Part shown: positions 57,594-64,000 of the stretch, one piece after another
How the letters are laid out: every line of letters starts with the position of its first letter
Numbering within the stretch: position 1 is the first letter of the stretch
Source: Rhodanobacteraceae bacterium
GTDB taxonomy: Bacteria > Pseudomonadota > Gammaproteobacteria > Xanthomonadales > Rhodanobacteraceae
Assembly: GCA_004299555.1 (NCBI GenBank)
Contig: SCQU01000001.1
Span: forward strand, 1-64,000
Reading direction: 5' to 3'
DNA: 64,000 nucleotides
Made by a program: the position numbers and the translations under genes
Notes under the pieces: generated by a model
Told to the model about the DNA's origin: nothing
The model's database searches: none
The model's input: the letters and a program-made list of their open reading frames with translations, nothing else

Positions 57594-59083
57594 GGTCTGG
57601 CCTTGTCCGCAGGCTGTGGGTTGGTTGTCGTGTTGGCGAGTGCCGGTGCGTCTGGCGCGGGCTGGAACCCGCCGCCGAGTGCGGCATTGAGCATGGCCCA
57701 GGCCCCGCTCTCCTGGATTCGCACCGCCGCCAGTTGCTGCTCGGCGACGATGAGTTCCTGACGCACGCTCAGGGCCTCGAGGAAGCTGCCAACGCCGGCG
57801 CGATAGCGCTGCATCGCCAGCTTGTACGCCTCGGCGGCACTGGCGCGTGCGGACTCGGCGTCCTGCACCTGGAGCCTGAGCGAACGCAGGTCGTCCACCT
57901 GCGAGGCCACCTGATTGACCGCGCGCACCAGCGTCTGGTTGTAGCTGGCCACCGCAACGTCGCGCGCGGCCTCCTTGCCGGCGAGGTTCGCGCGCAGCGC
58001 ACCGCCTTCGAAAATCGGCAGGCTCACCGCGGGGGCCGCGGTATAGAAACGGTTGCCGAGCGCGAACAGGTCCAGCGCGGATGGCGCGATCAGGCCCGCC
58101 AGCGAACTGATGCTGACGTTTGGCAGGAACTTCGCCTTCGCCGCCTTGATGTCCTTGCCGGTGGCCTCCACCCGCCAGCGCGCAGCCACGACGTCGGGCC
58201 TGCGCCCGAGCAATTCGGCCGGCAGGTCACTCGGCAAGGCCAGCGCAGGAACAGCCGGCAAGGCGGGACGCTGGATGGACAATGCGCGATCCGGCCCCTT
58301 GCCGAGCAGGGCAGCCAGAACCAGGCCACTGGTATGTACCGTGTTGTCCGCGGCCGCGAGGTGCGCGCGCGCACTGGCCGCCTCACCATCGATGCGCGCC
58401 AGCGAGAACTTGCTGTCGATCCCGCTGCTGACGCGTTTTTGCGTCAGCTGGCGGAAATCCTCGGCCCGCTTCAGCTCGGCACGCGCAAGGTCACGCTGGG
58501 TGTAGGCCCCCGCCAGGTTGAAATACGCCCGTACCACGTCGGCCGACAGCTGCAGCCGCGCCGCCTGGGCATCTACCGCAGAGGCACGCGCGCTGCCGAC
58601 CGCGGCCTGCCAGGCCGCACGCTTGCCGCCCCACAGGTCAAGCTCCCACTTGAAGCTCAGGTAGCCGTACTGGATGATGCCGAAATGGCCATTGGCAATC
58701 GGTGGCAACATGGGCGGCACGCGCGCGCCCGACACGCTCGCGCCGGCATTGAGCGTGGGCTTGCGTTGCGCATCGGCCGCACCAGCCGCGGCGAGGGCCG
58801 CGCGAACGCGGGCGTCCACCAACGCCATGCCGGGGCTGTCCGCCAGGGCTTCGGACACCAGTCGATCGAGCTGCGCGTCCCCGACCTGCTTCCACCAGTC
58901 GGTGGCGGGCCACGCCGCGGAGTCCAGCTTGACGCCCGCCAGGCTCCGCCGCGCATGCAGGCTGGCCGCCTGCAGCGGCGTCGCGGTGGAACGCAGGCCC
59001 CCGGTGCTGGCGCAGCCGCCGAGCAAGGCCGCACCCAACAAAACAACAACGGTACCGCGACGCATGGAATGCACGGGTTTCAT
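57590..59083 (-). CDS. NodT/TolC family outer-membrane efflux lipoprotein
   Basis: A 497-residue outer-membrane factor. The N-terminus is a lipoprotein signal with lipobox LLGGC (Cys near residue 24). Two repeated OEP domains include YLSFKWELDLWGGKRAAWQA and LPSDLPAELLGRRPDVVAARW, both NodT hallmarks. It provides the exit channel for EmrAB. It lies between the regulator (24-base gap) and emrA (overlap). Confidence 0.92.
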   Translation of the reverse strand: MKPVHSMRRGTVVVLLGAALLGGCASTGGLRSTATPLQAASLHARRSLAGVKLDSAAWPATDWWKQVGDAQLDRLVSEALADSPGMALVDARVRAALAAAGAADAQRKPTLNAGASVSGARVPPMLPPIANGHFGIIQYGYLSFKWELDLWGGKRAAWQAAVGSARASAVDAQAARLQLSADVVRAYFNLAGAYTQRDLARAELKRAEDFRQLTQKRVSSGIDSKFSLARIDGEAASARAHLAAADNTVHTSGLVLAALLGKGPDRALSIQRPALPAVPALALPSDLPAELLGRRPDVVAARWRVEATGKDIKAAKAKFLPNVSISSLAGLIAPSALDLFALGNRFYTAAPAVSLPIFEGGALRANLAGKEAARDVAVASYNQTLVRAVNQVASQVDDLRSLRLQVQDAESARASAAEAYKLAMQRYRAGVGSFLEALSVRQELIVAEQQLAAVRIQESGAWAMLNAALGGGFQPAPDAPALANTTTNPQPADKARP

Positions 59084-59107
59084 GGTGGTGGACTGTGTCA
59101 GGTCGAA

Positions 59108-59581
59108 TCAGGAGCCGGCGCGGCAATCGCGCTCGGCGTGCAGGTGTTCCAGTACGCGCGTCAGCAGGTGATGCAACGCGCGCTGTTCAGCGTCGCTAAC
59201 ATCGGTAAACGCCCGCTCCGCGGCGGCGTCACTGCAGGCCAGCATCCGCTTCCGGATCTCCGACCCCGCGGCGGTCAACTCCAGGCGCAGCGCACGCCGA
59301 TCATTGGGATCGGGTACACGCTGCAGGTAGCCAAGGTGCTCCAGCTTGTCCAGCAGACGCGTCAATGCACCCGGGTTGTAGTTGAGCGAGCGTGCCAGTT
59401 CGCCTGGCGCCATGGGGCCGTTTTCACCGAGGCGTTTCAGGGCCAAAAACTGGCTGAAATTGAGCCCGACGCCCGCATCGGTCAAGGCCTGCTCGATGCC
59501 AAGCACGATTTCACCACGGATCTGGCCGATCAGGCGGCACAGGCCAAATGGCGTTTCGGGCGCCGTTGACGACGTTTGCAT
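59108..59581 (-). CDS. MarR family repressor of the efflux operon (EmrR-like)
   Basis: A 157-residue winged-helix regulator: NFSQFLALKRLGENGPMAPG leads into the DNA-binding SLNYNPGALTRLLDKLEHLG, and the wing is QRVPDPNDRRALRLELTAAG. As first gene of the operon it probably represses it and is released by drugs. A consensus-like promoter ends only seven bases before its ATG and no Shine-Dalgarno is seen, so the mRNA may be leaderless. Confidence 0.9.
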   Translation of the reverse strand: MQTSSTAPETPFGLCRLIGQIRGEIVLGIEQALTDAGVGLNFSQFLALKRLGENGPMAPGELARSLNYNPGALTRLLDKLEHLGYLQRVPDPNDRRALRLELTAAGSEIRKRMLACSDAAAERAFTDVSDAEQRALHHLLTRVLEHLHAERDCRAGS

Positions 59582-59588
59582 GCTGCGG

Positions 59589-59616
59589 ATAATATAGCCG
59601 AAACATTATTTGTCAA
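59589..59616 (-). promoter_or_regulatory. Strong sigma-70 promoter of the emrR operon with overlapping palindromic AT-rich motif
   Basis: Read leftward: TTGACA, 16 bases, TATTAT, then seven bases to the ATG. ATAAT/ATTAT half-sites spaced about 11 bases lie across the -10 and spacer, a plausible MarR-type operator for autoregulation. The region is strikingly AT-rich compared with the surrounding GC-rich DNA. Confidence 0.65.
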
Positions 59617-59772
59617 GGCATTATATCAAAGGCAACTTTCATGAACGACCCCAGTCAGCAGGCCAACATCGCAGCACATTGCCCATTACACATATGTTCA
59701 TTGAGTAATCCGCGACAACTCCCCACTATCAGGGACGGTCGAAGCAACGGCCGCACATACCGGAGACGCACC

Positions 59773-60255
59773 GTGGCGCTCAAATATGGTTGGTTGGTGG
59801 CAGCTTTGCTGATGGCGCCGCTGGCGGCAAACGCGACCGGATTTGACCTTACGGCCGGGCCCAGTGCCACCGCGTCGGAACGGACAACGGCGGCGGTGTT
59901 TGCCAGCGCGTTCGGCACGCCCGCCGCCGATGGCCGCATCCATGTCGAGCCGATCGGCAGCATCGGCTGGATCGCGTCACGCTCCACCCACGTGGACAAC
60001 CTCCACCACCAGGTCTTCCTCGCTGGCGGCGGCGTACGCATCCTTGCACCCAATCACCACTGGTTCGTCAGCGAACAGGTGGCCGCCACCAGCACCCGCA
60101 CCAATGCGCTGTCGAGTCGCTTTGAGTTCATGACCAGCGTTGGCTGGCAACGCGGCCACTTCATCGCCATGCTGCGGCACATCTCCGACGGCCACCTGAT
60201 CGGTGGCGGCAGGAACATGGGCGAGACCATGCTGCTGGCCGGCGTGCGGTTTTAG
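59773..60255 (+). CDS. PagL-like lipid A 3-O-deacylase / acyloxyacyl hydrolase family protein
   Basis: A 160-residue outer-membrane-type protein. The GTG start has GGAG seven bases upstream and opens a signal peptide cleaved near AANATGF; a longer frame from an ATG 44 codons earlier lacks these features. Beta-strand-like stretches alternate through the body. The C-terminus has RHISDGH then GGGRNMGE and ends LLAGVRF with a terminal Phe. H136, S138 and E151 match the PagL-type triad spacing approximately. The stop overlaps the convergent sulfurtransferase gene by four bases. Confidence 0.65.
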   Translation: MALKYGWLVAALLMAPLAANATGFDLTAGPSATASERTTAAVFASAFGTPAADGRIHVEPIGSIGWIASRSTHVDNLHHQVFLAGGGVRILAPNHHWFVSEQVAATSTRTNALSSRFEFMTSVGWQRGHFIAMLRHISDGHLIGGGRNMGETMLLAGVRF

Positions 60256-61103
60256 TCGCCGGTGGCGACGGGTCGCGACGGATCGCTCACCCATCCGCTC
60301 CACGACGGCGCGAACAAGCGTGAGTCCGGCAATCCGGCCGCCTCCATCGCCAGCAGGTTGTGGCACGCGGTGACGCCCGAGCCGCACATGTGGACGACGT
60401 CGGCCGCCGCATGCGGGCCGAGCAGGGCGGTGAATTCCTGACGCAGCACGGACGCCGGCTTGAAGTGGTCATCCGGCGCAAGGTTTTGCGAAAAGGGCCG
60501 GTTGCGCGCGCCGGGCACGTGGCCCGCGGCGCGATCGATCGGCTCGGATTCGCCGCGAAACCGCGCGGCCGCACGCGCATCGAGCACCAGCGTTGCCGGT
60601 TGCCGCCGCAGACGGTCGAACGTATCGACATACACCACCCGACAGGAATCAAAACGCAAGTCGGTGATTGCGGACGGCGTTGGCAACGTGGCACCCGCCT
60701 CGACGGGCAGCCCAGACGCGCTCCACGCCTGCCAGCCCCCGTCCAGTACGCTGGCAGCAATCCCGACGCTGCCCAGCATCCACCACAGCCGCGCCGCCGC
60801 CAGCGCACCGCCCGCAGCGTCGTAGGCCACGATACGCTGACCCCGGTGCCAGCCCCACCGTGCGAGGGTACGCGCGAACGCATCGACGTCCGGCAGCGGA
60901 TGCCGGCCGAGGCCGCGCTTGGACAAGTCCGACAGGTCCTGGTCCAGGCTCGCGTACACGGCGTGCGGTACATGGGCGTCCAGAAACGCGCGCTTGCCCT
61001 GCCCCGGATCGGCCAGCGCAAAGCGGCAATCAACCACCAGTACTTCATCCGGCGCCAGCGCTGCCAGCGCGCGGGCATCGATCAGGACGTTTTCTGCGGC
61101 CAT
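60252..61103 (-). CDS. sseA: 3-mercaptopyruvate/thiosulfate sulfurtransferase
   Basis: A 283-residue protein with two rhodanese domains. The first (residues ~10-130) is inactive-like; the second holds the catalytic Cys in MCGSGVTACHNLLAMEAAG, the CG-SG-V form of mercaptopyruvate sulfurtransferases. ARAAARFRGESEPIDRAAGH before it carries conserved arginines. It transfers sulfane sulfur to cyanide or thiols. Its start overlaps the Nudix gene by 22 bases. Confidence 0.9.
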   Translation of the reverse strand: MAAENVLIDARALAALAPDEVLVVDCRFALADPGQGKRAFLDAHVPHAVYASLDQDLSDLSKRGLGRHPLPDVDAFARTLARWGWHRGQRIVAYDAAGGALAAARLWWMLGSVGIAASVLDGGWQAWSASGLPVEAGATLPTPSAITDLRFDSCRVVYVDTFDRLRRQPATLVLDARAAARFRGESEPIDRAAGHVPGARNRPFSQNLAPDDHFKPASVLRQEFTALLGPHAAADVVHMCGSGVTACHNLLAMEAAGLPDSRLFAPSWSGWVSDPSRPVATGD

Positions 61104-61705
61104 TGGAGCGTACCCATCCGTTGCATCAGGTTGACCAGCATCAGCGCCGTCGCCCCCCAGATGCGCGGCGCCACACCAACGTATTCATACACCTTGCGGC
61201 GCTCGGCGTGCACGCGATATTCAAACTGGCGCAGATTCCGCGGCTCAAGCAGAAACCGCAAGGGCACCTCGAACACCTGCGCCACCTCGTCCGGCTGCGC
61301 CGTCAACACGGCGTCAGGCGCGAGACGCGCCACCACGGGCGTCACGCAATAACCGCTGATGGTCTCAAGGCAATCGAGATAACCCAGAGGTTCGGCCGCC
61401 GCCGGATCCAGCGCGATTTCCTCGCGGCTTTCGCGCATGGCGGTGGCGATCGCGTCCGCATCGCCTGCCTCCACGCCGCCGCCCGGAAAACTTACCTGCC
61501 CCCCATGCTGCGCCAACCCCGCACGCCGCAGCGTGAATACCATGCGCGGCTCGGCCACGTCGCGCACCGCCAGCAACACGGCCGCGTCGCGGCGCGGCGC
61601 GTCGCCGATCAGTTCGAGCAGATAATCGTGATTCCACCCGGGCGGCGCCGGCGGCGCATCCAGCGGATACAGCGCCGGCCTGACGCGTCCGGCCCAGCCG
61701 GTCAC
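61082..61705 (-). CDS. CoA pyrophosphatase-like Nudix hydrolase
   Basis: A 207-residue Nudix protein. The Nudix box reads GGGVEAGDADAIATAMRESR then EEIAL (G-x5-E-x7-R-E-x2-E-E). The preceding QHGGQVSFPGG is the UPF0035/CoAse motif of NudL/YeaB-type enzymes that cleave CoA. The GTG start overlaps the upstream DUF1289 stop (GTGA); the longer frame upstream is a shadow of that gene. Confidence 0.88.
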   Translation of the reverse strand: MTGWAGRVRPALYPLDAPPAPPGWNHDYLLELIGDAPRRDAAVLLAVRDVAEPRMVFTLRRAGLAQHGGQVSFPGGGVEAGDADAIATAMRESREEIALDPAAAEPLGYLDCLETISGYCVTPVVARLAPDAVLTAQPDEVAQVFEVPLRFLLEPRNLRQFEYRVHAERRKVYEYVGVAPRIWGATALMLVNLMQRMGTLQWPQKTS

Positions 61706-61902
61706 GAGCGGACGGGTGGCCGCAGGGGTCGTTGCTCGCGCATCCAACGTTGACGCTCCTCGTTGCTCATCGTGCCCCAGCGCGCAATTTCGGCCAGCGT
61801 CCGCCGGCAGCCAAGGCACAGGCCGGCAGCATCCAAACGGCACACACCCACGCAGGGGCTCGCCGCCGCAGTATCGCCATTGCTCGAAGGTCTGGCCTGC
61901 AT
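61702..61902 (-). CDS. DUF1289 family small cysteine protein
   Basis: A 66-residue protein with the family's four cysteines in SPCVGVCRLDAAGLCLGCRR (C-x3-C-x7-C-x2-C), followed by RTLAEIARWGTMSNEERQRW. The cysteines probably bind a metal; the role is unknown. It precedes and overlaps the Nudix gene, an arrangement common in proteobacteria. The ATG chosen lies just before the conserved part. Confidence 0.85.
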   Translation of the reverse strand: MQARPSSNGDTAAASPCVGVCRLDAAGLCLGCRRTLAEIARWGTMSNEERQRWMREQRPLRPPVRS

Positions 61903-61975
61903 GACGCCAGCGTAGCGCAGATCGCGCGACACGGGCGCGCGGCGGCCCACACTGCGCGCGCCGCCGCGGCACAGG

Positions 61976-62689
61976 CTACGGCTTGACCCCGAGCAGGTGG
62001 ATGTCGAACACCAACGCCTCGTTGGGCCCGATCCGCGGTGGCTCGCCACGAATCCCGTAGGCCTGGTCCGGTGGAATGAACACCTGCCAGTGGTCGCCCA
62101 CGTGCATCCGGGTGATGACATCGCGCCATCCGGGAATCATCTGGTTGACCGGAAACACCACCGGCTTGCCATGATCTTCGGTGTTGTCAAACACCGTACC
62201 GTCCAGGAATTCGCCGCGATATTGCAGCGTCACCTCGCTGCCGATCGTCGGGCTGTGGTTGCCGCTGCCGCCATCGAGCACCTTGTACTGCACACCCGAG
62301 GGCAGCGTTACGACGCCCTTCTTCTTGCCGTTGGCGGCGAAGAACGCGGTCGATTTTTTCAGGTTCTCCGCCGCAAATCGCGCATAAGCCGCACGCGCCC
62401 TGGCGATCATCGCGCGCTGCATCGACTGGATGACCTGCTGCATCCGCTGCGGCGAATATTCCGGCTTGCCGCGCGAATAGCCATCGCGCACGCCGCGCAG
62501 CACCGTCTGGATGTCGACGTCGAGTTTGCGCTGGCCAAGATCAAGCCCCGCCTCATACCCCAGCGCGTAGGACAGCTCGGCCCGGCTGGTCGCGGGCGCG
62601 GCGGGCGCTTCTGGAGCCTGCGCCATGGCCTGGCCAAGTGGCCAGGCAATACCGGCGACCAACGCCGCCACCACCACGATCCTGCTCAT
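61976..62689 (-). CDS. Exported FKBP-type peptidyl-prolyl isomerase
   Basis: A 237-residue protein with signal peptide (cleavage near QAMAQAPE). The FKBP_N dimerisation segment spans about residues 40-120 (SYALGYEAGLDLGQRKLDVD). The FKBP catalytic domain includes LPSGVQYKVLDGGSGNHSP, YRGEFLDGTVFDNT, VNQMIPGWRDVI, and ends ALVFDIHLLGV. It resembles Mip/FkpA proteins folding periplasmic proteins. Gap of 73 bases to DUF1289. Confidence 0.9.
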   Translation of the reverse strand: MSRIVVVAALVAGIAWPLGQAMAQAPEAPAAPATSRAELSYALGYEAGLDLGQRKLDVDIQTVLRGVRDGYSRGKPEYSPQRMQQVIQSMQRAMIARARAAYARFAAENLKKSTAFFAANGKKKGVVTLPSGVQYKVLDGGSGNHSPTIGSEVTLQYRGEFLDGTVFDNTEDHGKPVVFPVNQMIPGWRDVITRMHVGDHWQVFIPPDQAYGIRGEPPRIGPNEALVFDIHLLGVKP

Positions 62690-62791
62690 GTCGATCCGAA
62701 ATCCTGCGGTCTGCCCCATACCAAGACGTTCCGTCCTGACCGTACGGCATTGCCAATTTTGAGCGCTGCGGCGGGCAAAGGTTCCCACCGG

Positions 62792-63637
62792 TCAGGGCAC
62801 AGGTGCGTATTTGAGCTCACCCGCGTCGACCCGGACGGCCAGGTGATTTTCCGGCGGCGCCAAGGGGCAGGTTGCAAACGCGGTGAAACAGCATGGCGGA
62901 TTGTAGGCCCGGTTGAAATCCAGCACGAGCTTGCCGTCGTGCGGCGGGTCCGCGTACAGGAACCGCGCGGCGGCGTGGGTTTCCACCCCCGAGGTCTGGT
63001 CGGCGAAAATCAAGAACAACTGTTTGGCCGCGGGTGTCTCCAGCACCGGATACACGGTAAAGCGCTCGCCACGGCGGCGGAACACCGCCATGCCGGGCGC
63101 CGGGTAATGCTCGACGGTGCCGATCACCGTACCGGTGGCCAGCTGGAACGGCGGACTCAGCGGGGTCCAGTCGGCAACGATCCGCCAGCCAGGATCGACC
63201 GGAAAGCGCTGGATGCCGGCAAACCGCGTGCGCGTCGGTGCCTGGCTGTCGCGCACCCGCAGGCCCTTGCGTCCGCTGCGATCAAGCGCGATGAAACTCA
63301 CGTTGCCAAAGGACACCACGGTCGGTGCCGTGTGGCTGTCGTCCAGCAGCTCGGCGTGCGTGACGGCACGCCCGTCGATACGGGCAGCAGCGGCCGGGTC
63401 GAGCTCGATCGTGAGCGTCCCGTCTTCGGCCCAGGTCACCGTACCCAGGTGCGGCGGCAGCCTGGCCAGCACGACATCGTTGTCATCGGCGCTGCCCACG
63501 CGATTGGCGCCTGGCCTGAGCCACTCAAGACCGACCAGGCTCAACCAGCCGTCCGGCGCGGTCAACCGCTGGATGCGCGCCGCGTGCCAGCGTTCAACCT
63601 CGCGTACATAGGTGTCATTTGCAGGCATGGCGCACAT
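62792..63637 (-). CDS. DUF1684 family protein
   Basis: A 281-residue protein. The family core reads LTAPDGWLSLVGLEWLRPG at the start, with SFGNVSFIALDRSGRKGLRV in the middle. The C-terminal RFLYADPPHDGKLVLDFNRA leads to YNPPCCFTAFATCPLAPPEN, all typical of DUF1684. The ATG lies directly after the mutL TAG, suggesting coupling; an ATG three codons later is an alternative. Function unknown. Confidence 0.85.
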   Translation of the reverse strand: MCAMPANDTYVREVERWHAARIQRLTAPDGWLSLVGLEWLRPGANRVGSADDNDVVLARLPPHLGTVTWAEDGTLTIELDPAAAARIDGRAVTHAELLDDSHTAPTVVSFGNVSFIALDRSGRKGLRVRDSQAPTRTRFAGIQRFPVDPGWRIVADWTPLSPPFQLATGTVIGTVEHYPAPGMAVFRRRGERFTVYPVLETPAAKQLFLIFADQTSGVETHAAARFLYADPPHDGKLVLDFNRAYNPPCCFTAFATCPLAPPENHLAVRVDAGELKYAPVP

Positions 63638-64000
63638 CTACCTTCCACGCAGGAAAAGTTTGTCCAACTCGGGAAGCGAGAGCTGCGTCCAGGTCGGCCG
63701 TCCATGATTGCACTGTCCGGAGCGCTCGGTGGCTTCCATTTCCCGCAGCAGCGCATTCATCTCGGGTACCGCAAGGCGCCGGTGCGCGCGCACCGAACCG
63801 TGGCAGGCCATGGTGGACAGCAGTTCATTTTGCAGTTCTTCCAGCCTTCGCGAGCTGCCATGCTCGGCCAGCTCACCCAGCACGTCGCGCGCCAGTTGCG
63901 GAGCGTCGGCGCCGTCCAGCAACGCCGGGATCCGCCTGACCGTCACCTGTCGCGGACCGCTGCGATCGAGTTCCATGCCAAAGCCGGCGAGCATCGTTGC
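63638..64000 (-). CDS. mutL: DNA mismatch repair protein MutL, C-terminal 120 residues (cut by window edge)
   Basis: The visible part is the C-terminal dimerisation domain. [15 protein letters not shown] and [15 protein letters not shown] are the conserved Cys/His motifs found in endonuclease-type MutL proteins, and [12 protein letters not shown] is the usual end. The DQHA-type endonuclease motif and the ATPase domain would lie beyond the right edge. MutL links MutS recognition to strand incision in mismatch repair. Confidence 0.93.
   Translation of the reverse strand, partial: ATMLAGFGMELDRSGPRQVTVRRIPALLDGADAPQLARDVLGELAEHGSSRRLEELQNELLSTMACHGSVRAHRRLAVPEMNALLREMEATERSGQCNHGRPTWTQLSLPELDKLFLRGR

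Noticed and set aside
57734-59569. 611-codon open frame antisense to the NodT gene and emrR
   Set aside because: Shadow frame crossing a real promoter-gene unit; no domain.

Overview
The window looks like chromosome from a GC-rich gammaproteobacterium of the Xanthomonadales group (Xanthomonadaceae/Rhodanobacteraceae type). This rests on gene order: tpiA-secG-tRNA-Leu next to a 14-gene nuoA-N operon with separate nuoC and nuoD; hda-perM-CDP-alcohol transferase-DUF2066 facing purM-purN-DUF3108; a fused cysNC; and hprK placed inside the rpoN cluster. All assignments come from reading the sequence and from family knowledge. No database search was run.

Left part (1-8.7 kb): the edge of an insertion sequence interrupts a small secreted protein gene. 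Then come an MFS exporter, a YhhQ-type queuosine-precursor transporter, an OsmC protein, a helicase-exonuclease pair resembling Bacillus MrfA/MrfB (YprA/YprB), a GNAT acetyltransferase and a stand-alone di-iron/metallo-beta-lactamase-fold protein. From 8.7 to 23.5 kb on the minus strand lies the complete nuoA-nuoN operon for respiratory complex I, with a REP doublet in the nuoE/nuoF junction.

From 23.6 to 28.7 kb, a single-chain restriction-modification gene of about 1,160 codons sits between nuoA and the tRNA-Leu(GAG)-secG-tpiA block. Its reading frame runs uninterrupted through two clusters of intergenic-type palindromic repeats. Three hairpin-bearing repeats of about 56 bp lie between secG and the tRNA.

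From 28.8 to 41.8 kb: a short-chain dehydrogenase, cysD-cysNC (sulfate activation) diverging from amgK-murU (peptidoglycan recycling), hda-perM-CDP-alcohol transferase, DUF2066, purM-purN, DUF3108, and murA-ibaG. From 41.9 to 52.2 kb: kdsD-kdsC-lptC-lptA-lptB (Kdo synthesis and LPS export), rpoN-hpf-hprK-rapZ, and a soluble phosphotransferase chain (mannose-class EIIA, HPr, EI). No sugar permease is present, and a perfect 54-bp palindrome separates EIIA from HPr. Envelope building, nitrogen/sigma-54 regulation and PTS signalling are thus packed together, as in the E. coli kdsD-npr region, but with HprK where E. coli has PtsN.

Right part (52.2-64 kb): a secreted DUF4139 protein and an enoyl-CoA isomerase-like protein; an emrR-nodT-emrA-emrB tripartite drug-efflux operon whose regulator appears to be read from a leaderless transcript; a PagL-like lipid A deacylase; an overlapping sulfurtransferase/Nudix/DUF1289 set; a secreted FKBP isomerase; a DUF1684 protein; and the 3' end of mutL.
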